Origin: Culturomica massiliensis
Lineage (GTDB): Bacteria; Bacteroidota; Bacteroidia; Bacteroidales; Marinifilaceae
Length of the DNA: 64,000 nucleotides
Assembly: GCF_900091655.1 (NCBI RefSeq)
Contig: NZ_LT594621.1
Location: 2,435,258-2,499,257 of the forward strand
Direction of reading: 5' to 3'
Part shown: in pieces, positions 1 to 8,919 of the stretch
How the letters are laid out: the number at the start of each line of letters is the position of its first letter
How positions within the stretch are numbered: the stretch's first letter is position 1
Notes under the pieces: model-generated
The model's input: only the letters and a program-made list of their open reading frames with translations
Database searches by the model: none
Told to the model about the DNA's origin: nothing
Translations under genes and position numbers: made by a program

Positions 1-1326
1 TACCAGGCGGTGATTGACTTTCGCCCCAATACAGGTATTACCGATCTCTGTGTGTATCTCGTAAGCAAAATCCAAAGCAGTAGCTCCCTTGGGTAAGGTC
101 TTCATATATCCTTTCGGAGTAAATACCCGGATTTCTTTCGTATACAAATTCAGCTTAAACTCGTCCAGAAATTCAAGGGCATCCGAATCAGGTTGCTCCA
201 GCATCTCTTTTATGCTCGCCAGCCATTTGTCGAGCTCTGAATTACCTTCTCCCCCTTCCGTCTTATATTTCCAATGGGCTGCCCATCCCTTCTCTGCAAT
301 CTCGTCCATACGCTGCGAACGGATCTGCACCTCAAACCACTGCCCTTCAGGGCCCATAACCGTCAGGTGTAAAGCCTCATAACCGTTAGCCTTAGGCGTA
401 CTTATCCAGTCGCGGATACGCTCCGGCTTCGGCCGGTATAAATCCGTAATCAGGGAATAAATATTCCAGCACTGCCACTTCTCCGGTTGCTCCGGCTTAG
501 GAGTAAAAACAACCCTTACGGCCAATAAATCGTAAATCTCATCAAAGCTGATATTCTGTTTCTGCATCTTCAACCATACGGAATATACACTTTTCGTACG
601 TGCTGTAAGCGTATATTCGTATCCGTTCCTATCCAGGCTTTCCCGGATCGGACCGACAAAATTTTCCAGCAGATCGGAAAACTCCCGGTGATAAACGGCT
701 ATTTTGCGGGCAATTACCTCATACTCTTCCGGGTGCTCGTACTTCATGCTCAAATCTTCTAACTCCGTTTTGATCGCATGTAATCCCATACGATGAGCCA
801 AAGGCGCATAAATATATAGTGTTTCCCCGGCAATCTTCACCTGTTTGTGTTCCGGCATGGACTCCAGCGTCCGCATATTGTGAAGGCGGTCGGCGATCTT
901 GATCAGAATCACCCGCACATCATCCGCCAATGTCAGTATCATTTTCCGAAAACTCTCGGCCTGTTTACTACTGTCGGCTCCCATCACCTCACTGATCTTG
1001 GTCAATCCATCGACCAGCGAAGCTATCTTCGGACTGAAAAGGCTCGCGATATCATCCACCGTATAGTCCGTATCCTCCACAACATCATGAAGCAAAGCCG
1101 CAACGACCGATTTAGTTCCCAGCCCGATTTCTTTGGCTGCGATACGGGCTACAGCTATCGGATGCAGGATATAAGGCTCTCCGGAACGTCGTTTTACACC
1201 GCTATGCGCTTCATTCGCAAAATCAAAAGCTTTTCGGATCAATTGCCGGCTTTCCTTCGACGTCCCGGGACGCAGGTTCGCCATCAAATCTTCAAAAGCA
1301 TTTTTTATCAATTCCTGCTCTGTCAT
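1..1326 (-). CDS. rel: Bifunctional (p)ppGpp synthetase/hydrolase, Rel/SpoT family (3' part outside window)
   Basis: This enzyme makes and degrades the stringent-response alarmone (p)ppGpp in the cytoplasm. I translated the frame from the ATG at 1324-1326; 442 residues are present and it runs off the left edge without a stop (full family length is about 730-750). The HD hydrolase half looks intact: H55 (ILHP), H80-D81 and E84-D85 (HDVVED), and D146 with N150 (IADRLHN). The synthetase half has KSVYSVWLKM, D266 in YDLLAVR, GYEALH at 315-320 and E332 in FEVQIRS. A TGS domain starts near residue 400 (VFTPKGYMKTLPKGATALDFAYEIH). The charge motif that separates Rel/SpoT (RxKD) from RelA (ExDD) reads R-I-R-D at 303-306, so it sides with Rel/SpoT. 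Both activities are therefore predicted. Its upstream gap holds AAATC-type repeats; no clear promoter was seen. Confidence 0.95.
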   Translation of the reverse strand, partial: MTEQELIKNAFEDLMANLRPGTSKESRQLIRKAFDFANEAHSGVKRRSGEPYILHPIAVARIAAKEIGLGTKSVVAALLHDVVEDTDYTVDDIASLFSPKIASLVDGLTKISEVMGADSSKQAESFRKMILTLADDVRVILIKIADRLHNMRTLESMPEHKQVKIAGETLYIYAPLAHRMGLHAIKTELEDLSMKYEHPEEYEVIARKIAVYHREFSDLLENFVGPIRESLDRNGYEYTLTARTKSVYSVWLKMQKQNISFDEIYDLLAVRVVFTPKPEQPEKWQCWNIYSLITDLYRPKPERIRDWISTPKANGYEALHLTVMGPEGQWFEVQIRSQRMDEIAEKGWAAHWKYKTEGGEGNSELDKWLASIKEMLEQPDSDALEFLDEFKLNLYTKEIRVFTPKGYMKTLPKGATALDFAYEIHTEIGNTCIGAKVNHRLV

Positions 1327-1329
1327 GCT

Positions 1330-1562
1330 ATTCCTATTAGTCCTCAAACCAACGTTTTAATTGCAGATTTCAGATGAAACGAATCTGATAACAAACCAGA
1401 TTGTCAAGCAATTTAAAATCTAAAATCTAAAATTTACAATCTACATAAACGTTTTAATTGCAGATTATAGATTGAACACACAATACAACCCCGCAAAAAG
1501 AAATCGTAAATCAAAAATCGTAAATCGTAAATCGTAAATCAAAAATCTACAATAAAACCCCT
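1330..1562. repeat. Intergenic AAATC-rich repeat cluster A (rel-murI gap)
   Basis: The 303-base gap between murI and rel has no plausible gene. It holds a perfect 19-nt direct repeat (AACGTTTTAATTGCAGATT) at 1351-1369 and 1448-1466. A run of AAATCGTAAATC/AAAAATC units follows at about 1500-1550. The stretch around 1470-1515 (GAACACACAAT...GCAAAAA...CGTAAATC) is closely matched in the gap near 9535-9580, so it belongs to a dispersed family. Function unknown. Confidence 0.7.
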
Positions 1563-1629
1563 TTATCTCGTAAATATATAAAATATAAACCAAAAGCGGA
1601 AAACTCTGCTTCCAAATCCCGCATCCTTC

Positions 1630-2460
1630 TTAAATTTCTATTTGTTCGGCCCGGAGTTCTTCTCCCATAAACAAACCGGCCATCCGCTCAAACAATTCCG
1701 TCTTTTCCGTAGTCAGATAATGCCGGTTGCCCTCCGCCGACAAACGTTCTTTCATTTCCGGATGCCGCAAAAGGTAATCTTTCAGGCTATCTGCTACGAT
1801 ATGTCCCTGCTCCACCAATTTCACGTGAGCAGGTAAATAACGCAAAATAAGAGACCGTAACAAAGGATAATGCGTACATCCCAGAATGACGGTATCGATC
1901 TGCGGATCGGCCGTCATAAGTTCCGCAATATATTTCCGGACAAAATAAACGGCCCCTTCATCTGCCAACTCATTATTCTCGACCAAAGGCACCCACATCG
2001 GACAAGCTACCTGGGTAATCCGAAAAGCTTCTTTACCGTACAATTTTTCGATCTCCAGCGGATAGGATTCCGAGGCTACGGTTCCCTTCGTTGCCAGGAT
2101 TCCGACATGCCCGTTCCGGGTAAAGGAAGCCAAAGCCTCGACACTCGGCCGGATCACACCCAACACCCGGCGCGTAGCTTCCATGCGGGGTAAATCTACC
2201 TGCTGAATCGTACGCAAGGCTTTTGCCGACGCCGTATTACAGGCAAGGATCACCAGGGGACACCCCATACCGAACAACTTGCGGACGGCCTCCAGGGTAT
2301 AGCGGTAAACCACCTCGAACGAACGGGTTCCGTAAGGCGTACGGGCATTATCTCCCAGATAGATATAATCATACTCCGGCAAAACCCGTACAATCTCTTT
2401 CAATATCGTCAGGCCTCCGTAACCGGAATCAAAAACGCCGATGGAATTTCTATCTGTCAT
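1630..2460 (-). CDS. murI: Glutamate racemase
   Basis: This cytoplasmic enzyme interconverts L- and D-glutamate and supplies D-Glu for peptidoglycan. The N-terminus has the substrate-binding motif GVFDSGYGGL. The two catalytic cysteines lie in LACNTASA (C74) and LGCTHYPLL (C195), and the DNARTPYG motif is present. The frame can be extended to a TTG at 2472, but I chose the ATG at 2458-2460 (MTDRNSIGVFDSG), which gives 276 residues, normal for the family. The gene follows the bamA-skp-skp cluster on the same strand. A hairpin with a T-run (2474..2523) lies just upstream, so it may be transcribed separately or by read-through. Confidence 0.96.
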   Translation of the reverse strand: MTDRNSIGVFDSGYGGLTILKEIVRVLPEYDYIYLGDNARTPYGTRSFEVVYRYTLEAVRKLFGMGCPLVILACNTASAKALRTIQQVDLPRMEATRRVLGVIRPSVEALASFTRNGHVGILATKGTVASESYPLEIEKLYGKEAFRITQVACPMWVPLVENNELADEGAVYFVRKYIAELMTADPQIDTVILGCTHYPLLRSLILRYLPAHVKLVEQGHIVADSLKDYLLRHPEMKERLSAEGNRHYLTTEKTELFERMAGLFMGEELRAEQIEI

Positions 2461-2473
2461 ACCGGATTTCAAT

Positions 2474-2523
2474 ATAAAAAACAGACACCCGCAGTATCTC
2501 TATTTTAAGACCTTACGGGTGTC
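2474..2523 (-). terminator. Hairpin plus T-run between skp and murI
   Basis: An 8-bp perfect inverted repeat, GACACCCG (2484-2491) and CGGGTGTC (2516-2523), encloses a 24-nt loop. On the minus strand it is followed at once by a run of T residues (the AAAAAA at 2476-2481 on the plus strand). This fits a rho-independent terminator for the bamA-skp-skp transcript. Because it ends only about 14 nt before the murI ATG, it could also act as an attenuator or leader structure for murI. The large loop lowers confidence. Confidence 0.5.
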
Positions 2524-2617
2524 CGACTAATTTTTAAAATTATCGTGAATTTCAAAATTCAGGATCGCATACACTTCAATTTTCTCGGCATCCGGCAGGA
2601 TGGATAAATTGCAGTTA

Positions 2618-3139
2618 TTACTGGATCCCCAATTTTTTCTTTACTAAAGGCAATATATCTTCCGATGTTTCGGATGCAAACAAAATAGCTCCGGAACTCA
2701 TGTCGAAAATATAAGTAAAACCGTTCTCTTTGGCCACCTCTTTAATTGCGTTGGTTGCTTTTGTCATCACCGGTTCGAACAATTCTTCCCGTGTTTTTTG
2801 CAACTTATTCATAGCCAATTCTTCAAACTTCTGTATCCGCTGACCCAATTCATTAATTTCCTGCTCTTTAGAAGCCAGGATAATTTCTGAGTAAGTCTTT
2901 TGGTTTTGTGTATATTCCACAATCAATTTCTGATATTGATCGCGCAGATTCTGGCTTTCCTTTTGTACCTCTGCTTGCTGAGCTTCCAAATCTTTCTGGG
3001 CCTGGGCCATCTCAGGCATTGCAGCCACCAGCTTACTGCTCTCGATATGTCCCAGTTTAAGCGGTTTTTGCTGAGCAGACAAACTCATTGCAGCCACCAT
3101 AAAAGCGGCCAGTAACAACCATTTCATTGTATTCTTCAT
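2618..3139 (-). CDS. OmpH/Skp-family periplasmic chaperone (second copy)
   Basis: A small periplasmic chaperone predicted to hold unfolded outer-membrane proteins on their way to BamA. The 173-residue product starts with a Sec signal peptide (MKNTMKWLLLAAFMVAAMSLSAQ, cleavage after the AxA-like end). The mature part opens with KLGHIESSKLVAAMPEMAQAQ. A long charged coiled-coil (about residues 40-120, heptad-like with many Q/E/K) follows, then a C-terminal strand region (GFTYIFDMSSGAILFAS) typical of OmpH. A second ATG at codon 5 is an equally possible start. It lies 40 nt after the other Skp gene and downstream of bamA, the usual Bacteroidetes arrangement. Confidence 0.92.
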   Translation of the reverse strand: MKNTMKWLLLAAFMVAAMSLSAQQKPLKLGHIESSKLVAAMPEMAQAQKDLEAQQAEVQKESQNLRDQYQKLIVEYTQNQKTYSEIILASKEQEINELGQRIQKFEELAMNKLQKTREELFEPVMTKATNAIKEVAKENGFTYIFDMSSGAILFASETSEDILPLVKKKLGIQ

Positions 3140-3179
3140 TTTCTCTATTTTTAATTAACCAATTTCTAATTGCAAAGTC

Positions 3180-3722
3180 TCATTCCTCACTTTTCTCTGC
3201 TGTCGAATATCCTAACTTGCGCAGGACATTTTTACTTTTATCCAGTTTAGGATCGTAATAAATCACCGAATTATCGGCTGAAATATCAATAACAACCCCG
3301 AAATTCCCCTCTTTGGCCACATCCCGGATCACGTCCAGCACTTCGTCCTGAATCGGTTTGATCAATTCCTCACGTTTCAGGAAAAGCTCCCCGTTCGGTC
3401 CGAAATAATTCTGTTGCAATACGCGGGCTTTATTTTCTTTCTCCGCTATTGCCTTTTCCCGTTGCTCGCGCATCGTCGGTGTCAGAAACACCCGTTCCGA
3501 ATTATATTTGTCGCGCATTTCCGTAATCTCCGCATACAAAGCGTCAATATCGGCCTGCAGCTTCCGGGAATATTCGTCCAACTCCTGCTTCGCCTTGGCG
3601 TAATCGGGAATATGCTCCAGGATGTAATCCATATTAACGAAAGCATAGCGGCTTTGTGCCATTCCCATACCCGTAATACAGGACAAAAATAGTAAAATAA
3701 TTATGGTTTTCAATTGTATCAT
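3180..3722 (-). CDS. OmpH/Skp-family periplasmic chaperone (first copy)
   Basis: This is a second, diverged Skp-like chaperone. From the ATG at 3720-3722 the protein has 180 residues with a signal peptide (MIQLKTIIILLFLSCITGMGMAQ). Then come SRYAFVNMDYILEHIPDY, a coiled-coil arm (about 40-110) and the closing strands GNFGVVIDISADNSVIYYDP. The frame is open to an upstream ATG at 3761 that would overlap the bamA stop by 4 nt. I reject that start because it puts a 13-residue polar leader in front of a good signal peptide. The C-terminal tail (KSKNVLRKLGYSTAEKSEE) is longer than in the second copy. The bamA-skp-skp order suggests co-expression for outer-membrane protein biogenesis. Confidence 0.92.
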   Translation of the reverse strand: MIQLKTIIILLFLSCITGMGMAQSRYAFVNMDYILEHIPDYAKAKQELDEYSRKLQADIDALYAEITEMRDKYNSERVFLTPTMREQREKAIAEKENKARVLQQNYFGPNGELFLKREELIKPIQDEVLDVIRDVAKEGNFGVVIDISADNSVIYYDPKLDKSKNVLRKLGYSTAEKSEE

Positions 3723-3757
3723 GCAAATTGAACGCTGAAAATTATTTATAATTAATG

Positions 3758-6310
3758 TCAAAACTCCTGACCCAATACAAAATGGAACTGCGAACCGGCT
3801 GCACCCGGACGTCCCGGAACTTCGTCGAAACCGTATCCCCAGTCGATACCGAGCAATCCGAACATCGGCAGGAATACCCGCAGGCCGACACCGGCAGAAC
3901 GGTACAGATTGAACGGCTCGAACTCTTTCAGCTCATACCAGGAGTTTCCGGCTTCCAAAAATGCCAGGGCATAAATCGTTGCCGACTGTGCCAGAGAGAT
4001 CGGATAACGAACCTCCATGGTCCACTTGGAATAAAGACTGGCATCCGCAGCATTCGGAGCAATAAAGTTTGATCCGGCATTTGTCAACGAACCGTTCTGA
4101 TACCCCCGTAAACCGATGTATTCACGTCCGTACAGGCTATAACCGGACATTCCGTCACCTCCCATCTCGAAACCTTCGAACGGAGAACGCTTGTGTTTGT
4201 TGTAATAACCCAGATAACCGTACTGAACGCCGGCATACAATACCAGTTTCTCGTTTCTGTCCAAAGGCATAAACGTTTTACCGATAAATTTCCATTTGTG
4301 GTATTCAATCCATCTGTAACGGTTTTTCTCCTCCAGGTTCGATTTGTCGTAATCGATACCGTCAAACCAGGAATAAGGCAAAGTAAAGGATAGCCCGAAA
4401 GTAAAATCACTTCCCTTACGGGTATACAACGGATTATCGATAGAACTCCGCTTCAACTGGAAAGCAAACGACAAATTGTTGGAATTACCGTTACTGAAAA
4501 TATAGTACGGCCAGTTTTTCAAATGATAACGCTGATAGGATACCTCCGTATACATTGTGAAAAAGTCATCCGGCCACTTGATTCGCCGTCCCAATCCGAC
4601 ACTCACACCGAAAGTCGTCATCAACTGACTGTCGTCATACATGTCTTTTGAATTGTTGACATAATAGGAATGGTTATAATAGCTGGAAGAGTAACCGGTC
4701 TGACGGGAATAATAAGCAGACACACTCAACGAATTGGGTTTCCGTCCTCCCAGCCAGGGCTCCCGGAAAGAAGCACTGAACGAGGTATAATATTTACCGT
4801 TCGTTTGAGCTTTCAGGCTCAATGTCTGTCCGTCCCCTTGCGGCAAAGGCCGGTAAGATTCCCAGTTAAAGATATTCCGGATAGAGAAATTCGTAAAAGT
4901 CAACCCCAGCGAACCGATGATCATACCGGCACCCCAACCACCGGACAATTCCACCCGGTCATTGGCTTTTTCCACAACACTGAAAATTACATCTGCCGTA
5001 CCGGCTTCCGGATCGGGTTTTACATCCGGTTTGATCTGCTCCGGATCGAAATGTCCCAGATTCGCCAATTCCCGGTAACTACGCATGACGTCTTCCCGGC
5101 TGAACAATTCCCCCGGATAGACATACAACTCACGACGGGCAACATGCTCGTGCGTACGGTCGTTACCTTTGATGATTACCCGGTTGATCGTAGCCTGCGG
5201 ACCTTCAAAAATACGGATTTCCACATTGATCGAATCATTACCGACAACTGTCTCTACCGGTATTGCCCGGAAAAACAGATAACCGTTGTTCACATACAAT
5301 TTATTAACCGCCGTATTTTCATCGTCGTTCAGACGTTCGTTGAAATATTTCTTATTATAGACATCCCCTTTCTGGATATTCAGAATACGGGAAAGACGCT
5401 CCGAATCATATACCGTATTACCTACCCACGTGATATTGTTGTAATAATATTTCTTACCTTCCTCCACATTGATATAAATCTTCACCCGCTTGGGAGAAAC
5501 CTGTACCACGCTGTCTGACAATATCATGGCATCCCGGTATCCCTTCTCATTATACTTATCCAGCAAGTTGTATTTATCGTCCTCGTAACTTGCTTCAATG
5601 TATTTCGACGATTTGAAAAAATTCACCAAAGATTTCTCCCGGGTTTTCTTCATGGCCCGTTTCAACACCGAAGCCTTTATCTCCTTATTACCGTTAATGA
5701 CAATATCCTGAATTTTAATCTTGTTATTCCTTTCTACGATGACATCCAGAATCACGAAGTTGTCCTTTTCCGGATCGTCGCGCTGGAGAGCTTTGATACT
5801 GATATTGTAAAATCCTTTTTCCTTGAAATGCTTTTCAACGATATGCTTCAAATTAGTGATCATATTATCGGTCACCTGCGTACCGGGAAGCGGATTGATC
5901 TTTTCTTTGATCTTATTTTCTTCCGACTTTTTCAAGCCGATATAATTGATTTTCGACAATTTCTGCCTTTCCTGCAAATGTAAAATCAAATAAGCTTTAC
6001 CATCGACCACTCTATCGATAAAAAAACCGACGTCCGAGAAAAGACCGTTACTATACAAGCGTTTAATGGCTTTCGTGATCTCGTCTCCGGGCAATTTAAT
6101 CTCCTGGCCGACCTTCAATCCGGCCAATTGAACCAAAGTTTCCGGATCATAGTGATCGGCAATACCCGTTACTTCTATGCCTCCGATTTCATACGTTTTA
6201 GGTGAAGAATAGTAAACTTCCGGCTGCACAATGGAATCGGTTGTTTGCGCCATTATTCCACTACCACACAAAAAGGTTATTATAAAACAAAGAATTACCC
6301 TCTTTATCAT
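3758..6310 (-). CDS. bamA: Outer-membrane protein assembly factor BamA (Omp85 family)
   Basis: This is the core subunit of the BAM complex, which folds and inserts outer-membrane beta-barrels. I chose the ATG at 6308-6310 (MIKRVILCFIITFLCGSGIMAQ, a clear signal peptide), giving 850 residues; the longer frame starts at a TTG. The N-terminal half (about 40-430) is POTRA-like, with segments such as GIEVTGIADHYDPETLVQLAGLKVG, INYIGLKKSEENKIKE, DIVINGNKEIKASVLKRAM, ITWVGNTVYDSERLSRIL and RVIIKGNDRTHEHVARRELY, consistent with five POTRA domains. The C-terminal half is a barrel rich in alternating aromatic strands. It ends in phenylalanine (HFVLGQEF), the usual outer-membrane signature. It lies 71 nt downstream of uppS and 35 nt upstream of the first skp gene. 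Confidence 0.97.
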   Translation of the reverse strand: MIKRVILCFIITFLCGSGIMAQTTDSIVQPEVYYSSPKTYEIGGIEVTGIADHYDPETLVQLAGLKVGQEIKLPGDEITKAIKRLYSNGLFSDVGFFIDRVVDGKAYLILHLQERQKLSKINYIGLKKSEENKIKEKINPLPGTQVTDNMITNLKHIVEKHFKEKGFYNISIKALQRDDPEKDNFVILDVIVERNNKIKIQDIVINGNKEIKASVLKRAMKKTREKSLVNFFKSSKYIEASYEDDKYNLLDKYNEKGYRDAMILSDSVVQVSPKRVKIYINVEEGKKYYYNNITWVGNTVYDSERLSRILNIQKGDVYNKKYFNERLNDDENTAVNKLYVNNGYLFFRAIPVETVVGNDSINVEIRIFEGPQATINRVIIKGNDRTHEHVARRELYVYPGELFSREDVMRSYRELANLGHFDPEQIKPDVKPDPEAGTADVIFSVVEKANDRVELSGGWGAGMIIGSLGLTFTNFSIRNIFNWESYRPLPQGDGQTLSLKAQTNGKYYTSFSASFREPWLGGRKPNSLSVSAYYSRQTGYSSSYYNHSYYVNNSKDMYDDSQLMTTFGVSVGLGRRIKWPDDFFTMYTEVSYQRYHLKNWPYYIFSNGNSNNLSFAFQLKRSSIDNPLYTRKGSDFTFGLSFTLPYSWFDGIDYDKSNLEEKNRYRWIEYHKWKFIGKTFMPLDRNEKLVLYAGVQYGYLGYYNKHKRSPFEGFEMGGDGMSGYSLYGREYIGLRGYQNGSLTNAGSNFIAPNAADASLYSKWTMEVRYPISLAQSATIYALAFLEAGNSWYELKEFEPFNLYRSAGVGLRVFLPMFGLLGIDWGYGFDEVPGRPGAAGSQFHFVLGQEF

Positions 6311-6381
6311 TTGTATTATTGTTACCAAGTATTATCTATTTTACAAACCTCCCACTTCTTTTTTCAAAGATCCGCCCCACT

Positions 6382-7125
6382 TTATTTTCCGGCATTTCCG
6401 GCTTTCAACTGCTCTCCCGTCATGCCAAACCGCCTCTCGCGCAACTGAAAATTACGAATTGCCAAATATAAATCATCTTTTTCAAAATCAGGCCAAAATT
6501 TATCAATAAAATAAAATTCCGTATAAGCACACTGCCACAACAGGAAATTACTCAACCGGCATTCTCCGCTGGTACGGATCAATAAATCCGGATCCGGAAT
6601 GCCTGCCGTAGTCAGATAAGTAGCAAACAAAGACTCGGTTATTTCATCGACATCTCCGATTTTTCCCGATCGGCAGGCTTCAGCTATTCTACGAGCCGCT
6701 TCCGTTATTTCCCAGCGGGCACCATAGCTCAGCGCCAACACCAACTTCACCCCGTCATTTGCAGCCGTCTTTGCCTCCAGCTCCCCTAATTTCTGACGTA
6801 CCGTCTCCGGTAAATCAGCGACATTTCCGATCACCAGCACTTTTACATGTTTCTCCATCAGGTCCGGCGTTTCCCGGATAATCGCATCAACCATCAATCC
6901 CATCAACGCATCGACTTCCGCTTTAGGCCGGTTCCAGTTTTCAATCGAGAAAGTATATAATGTCAGGTATTCCAGCCCGATCTCCCCGGCAGCCTCTACA
7001 ATCCGCCTGACAGTCTCCACTCCTTTCTGATGCCCATAGACACGCTCCAAACCTCTCTCCTTCGCCCACCTTCCGTTTCCATCCATGATAATTGCCACAT
7101 GCCGCGGCATTTTTTCATCCGTCAT
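6382..7125 (-). CDS. uppS: Undecaprenyl diphosphate synthase (isoprenyl transferase)
   Basis: This cis-prenyltransferase extends farnesyl diphosphate with isopentenyl diphosphate to make the C55 carrier lipid for peptidoglycan and surface glycans. The 247-residue length is normal. The N-terminus carries the family signature HVAIIMDGNGRWA with catalytic D15. Further motifs are GHQKGVETVRRIV, LTLYTFSIENWNRP, and the C-terminal RTSGECRLSNFLLWQCAYTE and FIDKFWPDF. The signature often reads GEQRLSNF, so the C in GECR is a small variant. The start is the ATG at 7123-7125. It precedes bamA on the same strand. Confidence 0.97.
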   Translation of the reverse strand: MTDEKMPRHVAIIMDGNGRWAKERGLERVYGHQKGVETVRRIVEAAGEIGLEYLTLYTFSIENWNRPKAEVDALMGLMVDAIIRETPDLMEKHVKVLVIGNVADLPETVRQKLGELEAKTAANDGVKLVLALSYGARWEITEAARRIAEACRSGKIGDVDEITESLFATYLTTAGIPDPDLLIRTSGECRLSNFLLWQCAYTEFYFIDKFWPDFEKDDLYLAIRNFQLRERRFGMTGEQLKAGNAGK

Positions 7126-7286
7126 AAGTAGCCTGAATTATTAATAATATACTATAAACACTCCGATCCCCTTTCAGATTTCAAATTGCAGATTATACCA
7201 ACCAACCAGCCAACCCGGCAAAATAAAATCGTAAATCATAAATCGGATTATACATCGAATACAATATTTTTCCGTTTACAATCAAA
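7126..7286. repeat. Intergenic AAATC-type repeat cluster B
   Basis: This 161-base gap between the DUF6089-like gene and uppS contains a shorter member of the AAATC repeat family: TTTCAGATTTCAAATTGCAGATTAT near 7172-7196 and AACCCGGCAAAATAAAATCGTAAATC near 7212-7237. The second piece resembles the cores at about 1490-1520 and 9550-9580. I saw no gene and no convincing promoter. Confidence 0.55.
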
Positions 7287-8012
7287 TCAATATCCCCAAC
7301 AAACCGGATCAATCGGAAAGCGGTAAGTCAGTGTTACCCCTCCGACAAAAAACCAGTCCTTATTGAAAATAAAGTTCGTTTCCCCTGTCTTCCAAAGATC
7401 TTCCAAATCGTCTAATTTATCCGTAAACAATTTCCGGCAGCCCCATTCTACCCCACAGGATACAGGACCCCATAAATTAAACTTCACTCCTACGCCGAGC
7501 GGTATACTGATACTCCCGGCATCTCCGGCACTCAAAAAACCGATCCCCGCATAAATGTATGGCGACCATAAAGAAGATTTATCGACTTTAGGAACCATAA
7601 AACTCCGGAAATTAAATTCTCCCACAAGATTTAAATCCCGGATATTGGCTTTAAAACCGGTGGGATAAATTACCCCGTGATTATCCGGCAATATGACATT
7701 TTTAATATCAATGCGCGAAAAGCCGGCATTCAGCCTCAAAGCAAAACGGTCGTTCAGATTATAACGGTATAATCCGCCGAAATACCCTTGCGTAAACTTA
7801 AAATGATGGGACGGATTATATTCACCTAAATAATATCCACCGCCTCCCATGATCCCAATTTCCGCTCCGGGCTGACTAAAACCGTCCAAAGATAACAACA
7901 ATAGCAGGAAAAGCGAAAAGTGAAAAGTGAAAAAACGGGTAATAAACACAAAAAGTGTTGGCCGTTTTTTCATTTTCCGATGCTCAAATGCCGCTTCTTC
8001 GTTATTTTTCAT
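7287..8012 (-). CDS. DUF6089-like outer-membrane beta-barrel protein
   Basis: This is a predicted small outer-membrane barrel of unknown function. A hydrophobic signal segment (about residues 17-47, ...FSLFLLLLLSLDGFSQ) precedes glycine- and aromatic-rich alternating strands (EIGIMGGGGYYLGEYNP, GGLYRYNLNDRFALRLNAGF, YIYAGIGFLSAG, FFVGGVTLTYRFP). The N-terminus, early GGGxYYxGE motif and size resemble proteins encoded beside uppS/bamA in many Bacteroidetes, annotated DUF6089 from memory. Two starts are possible: the ATG at 8012, 10 nt after the nadK stop, and one at 7973 (MKKRPTLF), which gives a more normal signal peptide. The spacing to nadK suggests one transcript. Confidence 0.75.
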   Translation of the reverse strand: MKNNEEAAFEHRKMKKRPTLFVFITRFFTFHFSLFLLLLLSLDGFSQPGAEIGIMGGGGYYLGEYNPSHHFKFTQGYFGGLYRYNLNDRFALRLNAGFSRIDIKNVILPDNHGVIYPTGFKANIRDLNLVGEFNFRSFMVPKVDKSSLWSPYIYAGIGFLSAGDAGSISIPLGVGVKFNLWGPVSCGVEWGCRKLFTDKLDDLEDLWKTGETNFIFNKDWFFVGGVTLTYRFPIDPVCWGY

Positions 8013-8022
8013 TTTTCATTCT

Positions 8023-8919
8023 CTATTTTCCATTCCGGATATCTCCTCCCCATCCCAATTTATCCCGTAATGTCTCATAATAATCGTGTCCCGGTAACTT
8101 TACGACATTAATCTTGAAATCACCGGTCGTAATCTCGATCTCACACTCGTCACTCATTCGTTCGAGCCGGGAATCCAGACTCAACATAAAATCACCTGAC
8201 CGTCCTTCCACCTTCAGCCGGATAACGGCCGTATCGGGCACCACCAGCGTCCGCATTGTCAGATTATGCGGACATACCGGCGTCAAAATAATATTCTTAC
8301 ACGCCGGACTCACAATCGGTCCTCCCCCACTAAGCGAATAGGCTGTTGAACCGGTCGGCGTCGCAACGATCAAGCCGTCCGCCCAATAAGTCGTCAGATA
8401 AATATCTCCGATATAAGCATGGATTTTCAGCATAGACGAACTGTCCGTCTTGTGTACTCCGACCTCGTTCAGTCCGTAAGTAAACCCCGGGAAATTGCCT
8501 CCTTTCACTTTCAGTCCCAATACATCCCTCGGTTCCGTATCATACACCCCCCCACAAATATATTCGACGGCTTCGTCTACCTCATCGACCGAAATATTAG
8601 CCAGAAAACCGAGCCGCCCCGTATTCATCCCCAGTACGGGAATACCACTGTCTCTCACATAAAGCACGGCATCCAGGAAAGTTCCGTCTCCTCCGATACT
8701 CAGCAGCAAAGCCGTATCTTCCCGCGGGAAATCAGACTGCCGGTACAATTGGCGGAACCAATCCCTGCAACCGAAATGTTCCGCCAAAAAAGCAGCGAAC
8801 CCCACTTCACAATCGAGCGCAATACCTTCCGCTTTTATACGGCATAACATCTTCTCCAGGTACGGAAAAAACTCATCCTGAATCGTTTTTCCATAAATAG
8901 CAATGCTTCTCCCGTTCAT
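8023..8919 (-). CDS. nadK: NAD kinase
   Basis: This cytoplasmic enzyme phosphorylates NAD to NADP using ATP or polyphosphate. The 298-residue protein carries the family motif GGDGTFLDAV at 76-85 with catalytic D78. It also has GMNTGRLGFLANI, YGLNEVGVHKTDSS, the TPTGSTAYSLSGGGPIVSP nucleotide-binding loop and a late LTPVCPHNLTMRTLVVPD segment. The ATG at 8917-8919 overlaps the stop of the upstream four-helix-bundle gene (TCA/CAT overlap at 8916-8919), which implies translational coupling. Confidence 0.97.
   Translation of the reverse strand: MNGRSIAIYGKTIQDEFFPYLEKMLCRIKAEGIALDCEVGFAAFLAEHFGCRDWFRQLYRQSDFPREDTALLLSIGGDGTFLDAVLYVRDSGIPVLGMNTGRLGFLANISVDEVDEAVEYICGGVYDTEPRDVLGLKVKGGNFPGFTYGLNEVGVHKTDSSSMLKIHAYIGDIYLTTYWADGLIVATPTGSTAYSLSGGGPIVSPACKNIILTPVCPHNLTMRTLVVPDTAVIRLKVEGRSGDFMLSLDSRLERMSDECEIEITTGDFKINVVKLPGHDYYETLRDKLGWGGDIRNGK

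Noticed and set aside
1500..1555. CRISPR-like array in the AAATC repeats
   Set aside because: Units are only 7-12 nt, contiguous and variable; there are no spacers and no cas genes.
2461..2472. TTG-extended start of murI (four extra residues)
   Set aside because: The ATG at 2460 gives the family-normal N-terminus right before GVFDSG.
3723..3761. Upstream ATG for the first skp gene, overlapping the bamA stop
   Set aside because: It would place a polar 13-residue leader before a complete signal peptide.
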